Origin: Formicarius rufipectus
Lineage: Eukaryota; Chordata; Aves; Passeriformes; Formicariidae
DNA: 64,000 nucleotides
Direction: 5' to 3'
Assembly: GCA_013399695.1 (NCBI GenBank)
Contig: VXAU01001757.1
Coordinates: 2,203,616 to 2,267,615 of the forward strand
A program made the position numbers and the translations under genes. Under the pieces are notes generated by a model. The model was not told where the DNA came from. It made no database searches and saw only the letters and a list, made by a program, of their open reading frames with translations. Shown piece after piece: positions 39,267 through 50,230 of the stretch; the first letter of the stretch is position 1, and each line of letters starts with the position of its first letter.

Positions 39267-40446
39267 GTCAGTGCCTCATTTTCCATAACAGGAGACATTT
39301 CCTGCTAATTTTGATTTTCCTTTCTTCATTGTACTCCCTCAAACCTGTCCAGTCTCCCCTGTCCCAGTGTGAAGGCTCTTGGAGAGGGATGACAAATTGC
39401 AGGAGTATCCAGGAGCAAAGTTTCCTCAGCTGGTGGCTCTGTGGTGCTGTGCCACACAATGCCACGGCATTCTTCCCATGTACAGCTGTGGGAGCTGGTA
39501 CCATGTGTTTGCCACACTTTTTGTGGAAAAAAGATCATCCCTTCTTATAAATGTGGGAGAGCAGCCCTGGCAGGGTTGGGCAGCAAGCCATGCAGGGCAC
39601 CATCAGCTCCAGGTGCTTGAAGGGGTGCTGGTGGCAGCTGGATCAGTTCTGAAACAGAAACACCAGTAAAACCCCAGCCACATTTGCATTGTTCTCTTTT
39701 GAAACTGATCCCATTTGTTCTTATGCCCAGAGCACTTGGCTGCTTTCAGATTTAAAAAGATTCCTGCTAGTGACCAGCAGGTTACTTCTTCTCTTCCTTG
39801 CTTGCTTCCCATTTGGAAAAACACACAGAAGACAGTTTGGATTAATGCCTTGTTCCATGTTCAGTAAGATAAGCATTCCCAGGAAAAAATGAGTGAGTGG
39901 GAGACTAAGGAAAAGGAAGGAGATGCATTTTTCTGCATTTTTTATCTCCAGAAAGATATTCTTTCTGAAGCAGGGAGTGCACCCTCTCATTCAATACATT
40001 TGAGCTGCTCCAGTTGATGACCACGATGGTGAGGTTGCACTTCTGGCTGAAGGATCATCTTGCTATCAACTGTGTTGTTTTCTCCATGCCCTTTAGCACC
40101 GTAGCTGTGCTATGGCTTTTGTTTTGGTGGATTTGGGAAGAGCTTGCCTGCCCTTCCTGGGAGGATAAGGCTGTGCCTGCCTCTGCTGGCAGCTTTCTGC
40201 CTCTCCTCCTCCTGCTCCTTCGTGGAGTATTGCTGGAGTCTTTGGAGCTGCTCTGCTCATGCAGGGCACTCACTGCAGGATTAGCCTGAGGAATTGCTAA
40301 ATGCTCTCCAGGTCACTAAAATCTGCTGCAGAGAGCCCCAAGGGACTGGCAGCTATCCCTGATGCACACCCCTGCTGCCAGCCCTGCCAAGGGCTTCGCT
40401 CCTTCTCTTCCCATGTTAACAGTTCCCATCCCCTGATCCTTTCCAG
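39267..40446 (+). other. ASTN2: Intron of ASTN2, 1.2 kb
   Basis: It begins gtcagt and ends with 'gatcctttccag' (AG at 40445-40446). It holds no recognised repeat or conserved block. The open frames within it are short and overlap one another, with no recognisable product. Confidence 0.9.
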
Positions 40447-40630
40447 AGATAGCTGACAAAATCTACAACCTCTACAATGGCTACACCAGTGGAAAGGAGC
40501 AGCAGACAGCCTATAACACGCTGATGGAGGTCTCTGCTTCCATGCTCTTCCGAGTTCAGCACCACTACAACTCCCACTATGAGAAGTTTGGAGACTTCGT
40601 CTGGCGCAGTGAGGACGAGCTGGGGCCCAG
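40447..40630 (+). CDS. ASTN2: Astrotactin-2, penultimate coding exon
   Basis: This 184-nt exon starts with AG (completing glutamate), continues with 60 codons from IADKIYNLYNGYTSG to WRSEDELGP and ends with AG of an arginine codon. The donor is CAG|gtacct at 40631. It encodes the first part of the C-terminal annexin-like domain. Visible features are the helix-prone IADKIYNLYNGY, the loop TSGKEQQ, a long helix-like stretch TLMEVSASMLFRVQHHY, and the acidic RSEDELGP end. In the published ASTN2 structure this domain packs against the MACPF and FN(III) parts and binds inositol phosphates (established knowledge). No cysteine is present. Reading frame and phase are intact on both sides. Confidence 0.96.
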
Positions 40631-40997
40631 GTACCTGTCCCGTCCCTGCATCCTCCCCTGCCCCATGGCCAGAGCACCCCTCAGCTTGACCACTGTGGAT
40701 GTGACCTTGATGCCTTCTCCTTGTAGCTAAGAGAAGTCCCCTTTTGGTGTTCACCAAGCTGTCCTGCATCTCCTCAGAGCACCAGATTCTGCTCGGTCTT
40801 TGGATGAGCGCTGGTGGGACACCTGGCAGCTGGGTGGTCTTGGGGTGGATGTTTGCATCACCCAGTCTGAGCCAGGCAGGTGATGCTGTGGAGGAACTGG
40901 GTGCTTGGAACCACTGAGAGGTGGGGGGCAAGGAGTGTAATTTAGGCCTGGAAAAGCTTTTCCTTCTCTCCCTCTGTTCCTATCTGCTTGTTGGATA

Positions 40998-41027
40998 TGT
41001 ACATAACCTGTACATAATCTGTACATA
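40998..41027 (+). repeat. Three TGTACATA motifs at 11-bp spacing
   Basis: Copies lie at 40998-41005, 41009-41016 and 41020-41027. TGTACATA fits the Pumilio consensus UGUANAUA when read as RNA. The array is intronic in ASTN2, about 370 bases past the penultimate exon, so it would be seen only in unspliced transcripts. Chance expansion of an 11-mer is the simplest explanation. Confidence 0.8.
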
Positions 41028-41739
41028 ATACCAGGATAGCAACTCTTCACAACAGTTTACACTCCTCGTGGACATAAATCCAAGCTGGCCTGGGGCTTGT
41101 CCTCCTCCAGACATGACCTTGGTCATAGTTTCTTTGGTAGTTCATTAGCCTCTGGCACAGAGCCATTCTCATCCTTCCCACTGCCTTCCTCCTCCTTTGA
41201 TGACACTGCAGGCTTATTTCTCCTTTGCAATTGTTCCACTCTCTATGTCCCTGGGAGCCATCAGCCTCTTCTTAAAAATCCTTATTTCCCCTGTTACTTG
41301 AGATCCAACCCCTTGAAGGTTGCTCTCTAACCTGATACCTGCATCAAGCCATGGGACTTGCAAGGTGACATCTAAAGTGTCTGTAGTGCCTGACTCAGTA
41401 CCAGCTACATCTGGAGCCAGGGGTCGATTCAGCTGCTGTCTGTTGTCCTCACCGAGCCAGAGGAGCCCCTCCCAGCACTGCTGTGCCCCTGCACTGAAAT
41501 TGAGAAATGTGGGACTTGCAGCCAAGGAGAAGCCACCACAGCCAGTGCCAGGCTCGTGACACGAGCAAAGCTCTGCCATCCAGCCTGGCTTCTCAGGAAG
41601 CCTGGATAGAAACAGAGGCACTGACATAGCAGAAGGCAATGAGGCTCCTTTTTCACCAAGAGAGGCCATCTCATAACAGGATTCTAATTGACAAACTGTT
41701 CTCCTTCCCAGGGGGACATTCATTTTCGTACCTTGAAAT

Positions 41740-41870
41740 GTTTATCAGATGAGCCTCAGCTTCACAGTAAATGTTCGCTCATAAAACGGAGCGACAAGAG
41801 GGAAGTTGATTTGCCTCTGTGTAATAAATACATCACACTGGAGTCCTCGTGAGCCCAGTTTCCATGAAAG
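41740..41870. other. Candidate conserved non-coding element
   Basis: Short unique segment with 'gttcgctcataaaacggagc' and 'gtgtaataaatacatcacac' in the last ASTN2 intron. It retains CpGs, unlike its flanks. Confidence 0.27.
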
Positions 41871-43399
41871 CCACAGGTTACTGCAAACAGCTGCTGGCAA
41901 GAAGACACACTGACAGCCAGATGTCCCAACCAGACCGTTTACATTAAGGAGACATTAAAAACTTAGCTCATAGGTGGCCCTAAACCAGGACTTTCTGTGG
42001 TCAGCGGCATCTCAGCACCTGGCTTGCCTCATCCTGCCCATCTCCTTTAGCAACAACAACCCCTTTCCAGCTCCCCCCATTCCTCTCACAGTCACGGAGT
42101 GAATCTCAGAGAGTCATTTTGTTCCAACAAGACAGAAGAATCTGTCTAAACCAGTGAAGGTTTAGTGCTACTGTGCATCCAGACCTTTGGATTTGTTCAG
42201 CCAACATGCTTTCTGACACAGCCACGGGGATATTTCACTATTATTTTCTCTTACTGTGTTTTCAGGATGATTTTTGTGACCACTGCAAGAGGGGTCTGAC
42301 TTTTAGGAGGGGGCAGGACAGACAATGAAGTTAAAATCCTCTTTCCACGCCCCTACTTGTGGCTACCAACAACAATGGGGTCAGGACGTGGATCAGCCCA
42401 GGGCACACAAACCCTCATCAGCTCCAGCCAGTCGCCCAGACAGGCAGCCAGAGGAAGGAGATGAAGTGCATCTCCAGAGCAGCTGCCTTCTGGTACATGG
42501 GGAATGCAATGTTCTGATGGGAGACTGTGATAAGAGGCCATCAAGTCCTGGACTCACTGTCCTCCCACATGAGGGTCTGAAAGACCCAGGTCAGTTCTCA
42601 GTAGAGTGGAAAAATCTGAATTTATGACAAAATTGCCCCATATGAGAGCACAGCAGCCAGGCAGCCACCCTCTCCCTGCAGCAGTCCCAGGAATCTCATC
42701 CTTCCCTCCAGCCCAGGTATCATTTCTTTGTTTCTTCATGCTGGTTTTTGCTCTTTTAGTACCTTCCTTCTGAGTGAGATAGAGCAGAGTTTGGCTGGCT
42801 CTGGACATGTTTTGATTCCACACCAGCCATCAAAGTGATTGATCAGTGTCCCCGGTGCAGCTGGGGGACAAACATCCTGTCAGGAGCACCCTGGGTGCTG
42901 GGCAGAGCAGGAGGCAACACGTCTCAGGGACCTCAGTGCCCCGTCCCCTGTGAAATCACTGCACTGCACTCCCTTAAAGTGGGGCCAGTGGTTCATGCAC
43001 AAGCCCTAGGAAGGTGCCCCAGCAGCAGACACCCATCCCCTCCCTTTTCCTTTCCCCCACCATGCCACGAGGCACTGCTGTAGGGGGAAGCTGTAGGGCC
43101 ATCACTATCTTTGAATGCCCCTCTCCATCATTTGTGACTGTGCAGTGACCTCCTGAAACCAGCACATAAGTGGAGACTAGAACTGAAACCAGTGGGTATG
43201 CGGCAGGTGGGAGAGCACTGCTGGTCAGTGCCAATGCGGGGGAACCCTCCGTGTGGGGTGAGGGGAAAGGGGGTCACTTCATCCCTCTGGGGACTGGGAG
43301 CTTGGGGTCTGGCCACAGGGACAGCCATGAGAGTGACTCCCCCTCACTCGATCCCCCACCATCCCCTCCCGATTCCTGTCCTTTAATAAGGCAATAAAT

Positions 43400-43760
43400 T
43401 GTCATTTCTGGCAGGGATGAGATTGGTCAGCATTTAGGAAGATTTCATTTCCAGTGTTTGAAAAGGTGGTCGTTCTGACCCGACAGCCCTCCGTAGGGAT
43501 CACTTGGGTAATACCCAGGGCTTGATTTATGGTGTTAAATTGGCAGCCCAAAAACTGCTCCTGTAATTTATTAACCAGAAAGCCTCTCTCTCTTTCTCGC
43601 CCCTCCCCTCACCCTCTCTGTCTCTCTTTCTCCTTGTTTTTTTTTAAGAGGGAACAGCTGACAGCCGAAAGCTAAACCTAACATTTACACATGACTTCAT
43701 TACCCCACTAAAATAAATTACTCAAAGTGGTGAAACCCATCAAAACTGGGGCTTTGGCAC
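43400..43760. other. Candidate conserved non-coding element
   Basis: Unique sequence on both sides of a CT tract: 'gaccgacag'-like CpG-bearing text near 43480, 'cttgatttatggtgttaaat' near 43521, 'tgtaatttattaacc' near 43562, then 'cactaaaataaattactcaa' near 43708. Confidence 0.35.
43577..43648 (+). repeat. Pyrimidine-rich (CT)n tract
   Basis: CTCTCTCT and CCCTCTCTG units ending in nine T. It splits a candidate conserved non-coding block. Confidence 0.85.
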
Positions 43761-46375
43761 TGGACATCAAAATGAGGGGCCTGTTTCCTTCTCCCCCGTC
43801 ACTCTGTCTCCTCTATGACCATGGTTCAGTGTGTTTTCGGCATCCTCATAGGACCAGCCCATCATGTGCTGCATCCCACCCTTAAACATGGGTTCTTTCC
43901 TGGGATTAAACACATGAAGCATGGCTGTGGATGCAGGAGGTATATGGAGACCAGCTCCATGAGGAGCCCAGGAGATATCAGCAGGTTGGGATGGTTTGAC
44001 CCCTGAACTTCTTGCTCTCCTGGAACTGCTACTCATACATAGGAATGTTTTCCTGGATAAGAGACCTGAGTATGTATCAGGAAGCAAGGATGACATGGTG
44101 AGTTTTAGCAACATCCAGATGGAAGTATGGTGGAGCAAGTCATGAAAATGGGAAGGTAGAGAAGGTCAAGGGAAAAGGAGGCAAAGGCAGGTTGTGTGGG
44201 AGAAAAGTGAGAGGTGAGTGAGGAAAGCTGCGGAGGGTGGGGTAAGGGGAAGTGGTGAGAAGGGAGGAAGGAGAGTAGCCTGCAGACTTGTAGGTGTGTG
44301 CTGGGACATCCACTCCCTGGATGGGGCAAGTCATGGTTACCCACAGTGAGGATTTGCCTCAAGAGCTGGTCATGGCCCTCATCATTGCTCCCCTCTTACT
44401 GTCACTGGGAAAGGCCTTGTGGTGAGCTGGAATAGGAACCAATTTTGGGGAAAAATCCATGGGTTGCTTACTTGGCCTTTGGATGGACAAGTTCCCCATG
44501 TTGGACACTGGCACAAGCAGAAGCAAATGGTCTGGGGAATGGTCAGTAGACCCTTTTGGCAGTAGAACTGCTTCATGATAAATCAGGATGACCATGGATC
44601 TGTGGCCTTGGAGAGATGAGAATTCTCATTGGTGAGGAGAAGAGTATTCTGGCTAAATGATCTCCTCCTGACCATGGCCAAATCACGTGAAAGTCCATCT
44701 TATGAGGTGACTGTGGGTCCTGTGATTGCTGCATGGGAGAATCGTCACAGATGTTAAGAAACAATTTCTCAGTGTTAGGATGGGTGAGCACTGGAAAGAT
44801 CGCCAGCTCTTGGCTCTAGGAACAGGTCAGGAAGAAATTCATCAAGGCAGGTTGATCCCAGCAGGAAGTGGCACAGGTGGTAACTTTTTGTCCCTTCCAG
44901 CCATAGGTAGTGTGATTTGTTGAAGTTTGGTAACTGTAGTGATAGTCACTACAGACTTTGGTTTGCTGCTGAGCTTTAATCAGTCTTCACTGAAAGCATC
45001 CAATGCCATTGTGAAATTTGGTAACTCCTTAGTGGCACAGGTCCAGCAGTGAAGGACCTGTTCTTGGCAGTGTGTCAGGTCTTGACATGAAGTGGGAGCA
45101 CCAGATGCTGTAGAAGGTCAGGTGGCTGCTACAGAGAGTAGCGTGAGTAGAAGTTTTACTGTGTCAGAGCTGGACACAGCTCAGCCCATGACATGATTAT
45201 AGACATGCGTGTAGCTAATGAGGCTCAGATTGCCTAGTCTGGCTTGTCTTTATAGATTAATTCCATGCATGGATATCGTGGAGTGTTGTCCAAGAAGGGC
45301 CAGCTCCCTTTGCTCTTGCCTTCAAAGCTGACCTGGAGAACATCACCCTGGGGAGGAGTGGAACTGTTTTTCACGTGCAGCCCTGGAGGAGCAGTGGTTT
45401 CCTACAGCCTTTCATCCAGTATTCCCACTCTGGACGGAGGGATCCACAGCTCTCTGGGGATGGCAGGATGCCCTCTCTCCTCTTTCCACCGTTTCTGTCC
45501 TCTGCTTTGGTGCTGGGGTGACCGTGGCCAGCCCTTCCCTGGCATCCCATCCCTGAACATCAGGCTCCCAGTGCTCCCTCCATGGCTGGGAGCTCACAGC
45601 CCCAACTGCAACATCACTGAGCTTTCATAATCAAATAATCCCCATGTTTATGCCTCACTGACTGGCAGAGCTGCCCCTGACATGTCATTATCGGGAATTT
45701 ACATTCCTGCAGGAACTGCGAAATCCCCTAGCCCTGAATCCAGAGCTTTCCTGTGGCACCAGAGGGAAAGGAAATAGTCTGTGATCTTGAGACTTTCAGA
45801 CCACTGAAGTAAACCCTCTTCCCTCCCTTTGTTTGATTTAGCACTTTGCAGACTCCCACAAGAGGATTCTTGGTTTCTTATGGGTTTATTTTGTTTTGTC
45901 TTAATGTGTTGTGCTTTTTTTCTTTACTCTTCTAGTGTCAATCCTTTTGGGCCATTTGCCTCCTGGAGACTTGGGAAAGCAGGAGGGGGTGGGCTGGGCT
46001 CATCAGTCAGGAGCAGTAAGGTTCTGGGGGTCTCACCAAGGTGCTTGGGTCTGGCATGTGAGCTGGAGTGTGCCAGGAGCATGCGGTGGTGGTGACTGTT
46101 GAGCCAAGGGCAGACTGTCCCTGTGGCACACAGGCTGCTCCAGTGGGTCAGAGCTGAGGTCCCTCTAGCCCTGTTGTCCTGGTGCTGTGAAATGGTAGAA
46201 ATACTTTGGGAAAAACAGAGCTTCCCTCCACTTGAAACAGGAAAGACAATATCAGACATCTTGCCAGTTCTTGTCACGAGACAGAGTTGTTGGTAGGATG
46301 CAGAAGTCCTGGTTCCTGGTTTCCCTTGTGCATTGGCCACACTGCTCTTTCTCCATCTCTGTCTGTCCCCTCCAG

Positions 46376-46613
46376 GAAGGCTCACCTGATCCTGAGGAGG
46401 CTGGAGAAGGTCAGCAGCCACTGCTCGACCCTGCTACGCAGTGCCTACATCCAGAGCCGCACCGAGACCATGCCCTACTTGTTCTGCCGCAGCGAAGAGG
46501 TCCGGCCGCCCGGCATGGTCTGGTACAGCATCCTAAAGGACACCAAAGTCACCTGCGAGGAGAAGATGGTCTCCATGCTGCGCAACACGTACGGGGAGTC
46601 CAAGGGGCGGTGA
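46376..46613 (+). CDS. ASTN2: Astrotactin-2, terminal coding exon and stop codon
   Basis: One leading G completes arginine, then 78 codons run from KAHLILRRLEKVSSHCSTL to the conserved C-terminus NTYGESKGR, with TGA at 46611-46613. The exon completes the annexin-like domain. It has three cysteines (SSHCST, LFCRSE, VTCEEK) and the conserved stretch RPPGMVWYSILKDTK. It is richer in GC and CpG than the flanking intron, as expected for coding sequence. The residue before RNTYGESKGR is leucine (SMLRN); I remember alanine there in mammals, and that comparison is from memory. All known ASTN2 isoforms share this 3' end in human, where deletions of it are linked to neurodevelopmental disorders (established knowledge). 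Confidence 0.97.
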
Positions 46614-47001
46614 GGGAAGGTGCAGGCCTGGAGCTGTGGGAGGCAAAGGGACTCTGAGGAGTCGAGGACTCATGATGTGTTGAGTAGCTGGTGGGGTTTA
46701 GGGTCAGGTGATGTTCGGAGGGGGTGGAAGGGGACAGCGAGGCCAAACAGGACTTTCTCACACTGACGGCAGAGAAACAAGAAATCAGCAAGTTGGACTT
46801 TAATTTCTTTTCCTTTTTTTTATTTTTCAAGAGGGAAAAAAAAAAAAAAGAAATTACCTAATCTGACTCAGCATAAAAGCCTCTCCTTTTTAATCTTTTC
46901 TTACTGAATTTCCTGGACTACAACACTCCGAAACCCTGGGAGGAGGAGATACCTGCTGGAGGCCAGGGCCGGGCAGAGGGGAGCTGCTGGGTACAGGGTG
47001 A

Positions 47002-47045
47002 CCCCCTCCCTGCCTGCCCTGCCTGCTCTGCCCGCCCTGCCACTG
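47002..47045 (+). repeat. CCTGCC-rich repeat in the ASTN2 3' UTR
   Basis: Degenerate CCTGCC/CTGCCCG units. The complementary strand has several GGG runs. Confidence 0.75.
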
Positions 47046-47263
47046 GGCAGGAGCTGTGGGACGAGAGGCCCTGATGCTGTGGTGGCCAAGGGTGCCAGGA
47101 GGAGGTGGCATGGGTGGGTGGCTGCCAGCGAGGGTCCCAGAGGGGGAAGCCAGGCAGGTGCCAGGACGCTGCAGGCAAGCTGGGCTTTTGTGGCACTGCA
47201 GGTCGACGGAGCGGCTCCGTGTGCAGCCTTGGTTCGCAAGGCTCCCGGCAGCTTGGTCTGTGC

Positions 47264-47269
47264 ATTAAA
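47264..47269 (+). promoter_or_regulatory. ASTN2: Candidate poly(A) signal ATTAAA of ASTN2
   Basis: ATTAAA is the second commonest vertebrate poly(A) hexamer. It lies 651 bases after the stop codon, and a T/G-rich downstream element 'cctctttggtgtttcttcc' begins about 20-30 bases later. I saw no AATAAA between the stop codon and this site. Confidence 0.55.
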
Positions 47270-48597
47270 GATCCATATTGTCCATCTTCGCTGCCTCTTT
47301 GGTGTTTCTTCCTGACAGGGTCACACTGTGCTGGGATGTGGCTGAGATGAGGGACCCCAAGAGCTGGATGCGTGGAAAAGAGGGAAAAGGGCAGCCTTTC
47401 ACACTGGGTCCTCCCCCTCCCCAACACCCAGCTCACCCACTGGTCCCAGTGGGAGCTGGAGCCGTGTGGGAAAGCCCAAGAAGAAAGGCAGAGGCTAAAA
47501 AGACATGGAGAATCTGGTTTCTTTTACTGTCAGATGTGGGTTAGGCTGGCCTGGGTTCCCTGTGGGTAATGGATTTCTCAGCCTGGTAGCCAAACCAAAA
47601 AGTGCAGGAGGGTGAGAGGGAAAAAAAAAAAACAAAAATCAGATCAGGTCAAAGCTATTGCTTTTTCCTTTTAAAAGCAAAACAACGAACCTGGAGGGGG
47701 AAGAGGGAACAGTGTGGGTTGAATGAATTGGTTCAGTCAGCTCAAAGCAAATAGTTCTTCAGGTTATTTAACCCTTTAATGTCAAAGCAAACAAGAAGGA
47801 GGTGAGTTTCAAAACAAAAATATTTTGAAATGTTTTGAAACTAAACAATGGTACAGGATTTGATGTGGAGGAAGTTCAGTGAGAGACCTTTTGCTTCTTG
47901 AGCTAAACTTATTTGCCTGATTTGCACCCACTCAAATAATTCTGTTTGTTTCTTCCAAACTGCACTATCTCCGCCCCGCCCCCCCACTTTGGTTATGTGT
48001 CTTCATTGATGTGCATTGGAAAGGACTCCAGTACCTGGTCAAAGTTCTGCTGGAGTTCACAGAAAACTCTCCTTAGACACTGTAGCCTGTGGAGCAAGAT
48101 GCAAAGCATTGCAGGTTGCCTGAGGTCCTAATTTTTAAGCTAAATCCCTTTTTCTGATGGAGAGGGGGAGAGCAGTGACACTGAGGGCTCTGAGCTATGG
48201 TGTCTGTGTCACCGAGGCTCATACCACACAAGGACCATGCAGGGACCACGACACCATCACCTGTGTTAAAACCTCTTAGCACTGCTGCTGTCCCTTAACC
48301 ACCACTTTGTCCTTCAGAGATGACTGGTAGCCTTGGATGTTGGTTGTGGGGGTGACGACCATAATTTGCTGCAGAGGTATGAGGGTTTTGCATTTGCTTG
48401 GCTGGAGCTGCAGCAGAACACAGTAAAACCCTTGAAATGCCAATGTGCTGGTGTCCCAGCTGGTGTCAGACTGAGCCACCCACTTCATGTTCTTCCATGA
48501 CACAGTGTCTGCAATACTGGCAGGTAAAATAGCCCTGAATCTCTCCTCGGAGCCTCTGGTGCAGATTGATTGGGACTGACACACAGGTTTGAGTGCT

Positions 48598-49052
48598 ACA
48601 ATGTAAGAAGGATCTAAAGCTATTGGAGAGTGTCCAAAGCAGGGACATGAAGATGGAGAAGAAGTGGGGGAAGCCACATGAGGAGTGGCTGAGGTCACTC
48701 GATTTGTTCAACCTGGAGAAGAGGAGATTGAAAGGAATCCATGTCACAGTTTGCAGCTTCCTCGCTGGGGCAGGCACTGATCTCATCTCTCTGTTGACCA
48801 GCGATAGTTCCTGAGGCAGTGGCATGAGTCAGGGGGTGATTAGGCTGGATATTAGGAAAAGGTTCTTCACCCAGTGGTCAGGCACTGGAACAGGTTCCCC
48901 AGGGCAGTGGGCACAGCCCCAACGCTGCCAGAATTCAAGGAGCATTTGGACAACTCTGTCAGGGAAAGGGTGGGATTGTTGGGGTGTCTATGCAGGGCCA
49001 GGAATTCGACTGGATGGTCCATGTGGGTCCCTTCCACCTCAGGATATTCTTC
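48598..49052 (+). mobile_element. CR1 LINE 3' fragment, longest in the window
   Basis: It holds CR1 landmarks in order: a 'ttggagagtgtccaaagcag' stretch, 'ttcaacctggagaagaggag', 'ggctggatattaggaaaagg', 'cactggaacaggttccccag', 'tggatggtccatgtgggtcc'. About 455 bp remain, in + orientation, between ASTN2 and PAPPA. It covers the end of the reverse transcriptase ORF and the 3' UTR but carries frame breaks. Confidence 0.92.
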
Positions 49053-50205
49053 ATCACCTGCAGGACAGGTCCCCCTGGATAGCTGGCAGGGCATAGCACC
49101 CACCAGGGCTGCCAGGACCAGCACAGAGCCCGGCTGGTCCCATCCCATATCCCTGCTGCTCCCACTCGGTGCACCTCCAAGTACTTTGAAGCTGTCCTGT
49201 TTTCTCAAGGCTCTGGCCTGCTGCCGTGCCTTTCCCTGTTCTTTACAAACATGGTGTTTTATTTTGTTTTTGTTTGCTTTGCTGGGAGATGATTCATTTC
49301 TCTTGGAAGCCCTGGCGAAGAGGAACAGCTCTGCGGTCTCCCTGCAGGCGGGAGCCAGCACTTCACCGACCTGACGGACACATTGCTTGTATTTGCTCAG
49401 TGCTGCTGATGGGACAGGAGGCAGCTGAAGGTGTGACTGGGATAAGGCTACCCCTGGGATTCCTGGCTATCAGGAGCGTGGTGCTAGGCACTGGGAATAG
49501 GAGATGCCAGCCAAAATACAAGGCAGCTGGTTGGATGCCCTTTCAGCATGTTTTTCTCCACTCTGACACTGTGAGCTCCCCCCACAGTGGTATTTTTTGC
49601 ACCTGGGATGCCCATCCCTCACAGAGCTCGGGGGAAAGAAGCAAAGCCTACAGCTGTTTTGATGCAGATGGTGATGGAAAGGAGACCTTCCCAGCTGACC
49701 GGAAACATAACAGCACAGGGGCAAGCTGATTGTCCTATGGATCCACACTGCAGCTGTGTCCATTGCAAGGGCTTACTGCTTACCTTGGAAGGCTTCTGAG
49801 AAGCTTTACTTCGCATCCTTGGTGAGACTGACTGTTGTGTATGGGTACGTGTACAGAGGGTTGTGTGTAAGCCTGTGTTAATATGTACAGAGCAGGTGGA
49901 AGAGTCTAGACTGCTGGGCAGGAAGGCTGTGGAGGCTGATGGCTATTAACCTGTCAAGAAGCACACCTAGCTCTCAGATCAAAGCCAGAAGAGTCCCTGG
50001 CTGGTGATGCTACCCAGCATGGAGTACCCAAGCCAAACAAAACCGAGGAATTCGTCAACGTTCCACATCCTCCTGCACACAGCTGAAAGGAAGGGTCTGT
50101 ATTTTCTCCCTAGAAACTTTGGAGAATGTAACTCTCTGGCTTTCAAGATAAACAGTTGTAGTCACAGCCCAGCAATGCTAGCAGATGGACCTGTTCCTAT
50201 GGTGT

Positions 50206-50230
50206 ACACACACACTCACACACACACACC
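50206..50230 (+). repeat. (CA)n microsatellite
   Basis: Twelve or so CA units with one CT interruption. Confidence 0.9.

Larger units (their letters stand above)
40631..46375 (+). other. ASTN2: Last intron of ASTN2, 5.7 kb
   Basis: The intron runs from gtacct at 40631 to an excellent acceptor: a pyrimidine tract of about 25 bases, then 'cccctccag' with AG at 46374-46375. It holds three spaced TGTACATA motifs at 40998-41027, a candidate conserved block at 41740-41870, another at 43400-43760 split by a pyrimidine-rich run, and a purine-rich stretch at about 44105-44280. I saw no additional exon. Confidence 0.88.
46614..47280 (+). other. ASTN2: ASTN2 3' untranslated region (approximate end)
   Basis: This follows the stop codon directly. 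It contains a poly-A run at about 46838-46850, a CCTGCC-rich repeat at 47002-47045 and ends near an ATTAAA signal at 47264. The end is inferred from that signal and the GT/T-rich sequence after it (47290-47312). A longer alternative UTR cannot be excluded. Confidence 0.6.

Noticed and set aside
44735..44935. Possible old CR1 piece around 'gggtgagcactgg'
   Set aside because: Only a short motif fits; the flanks do not follow CR1 order.
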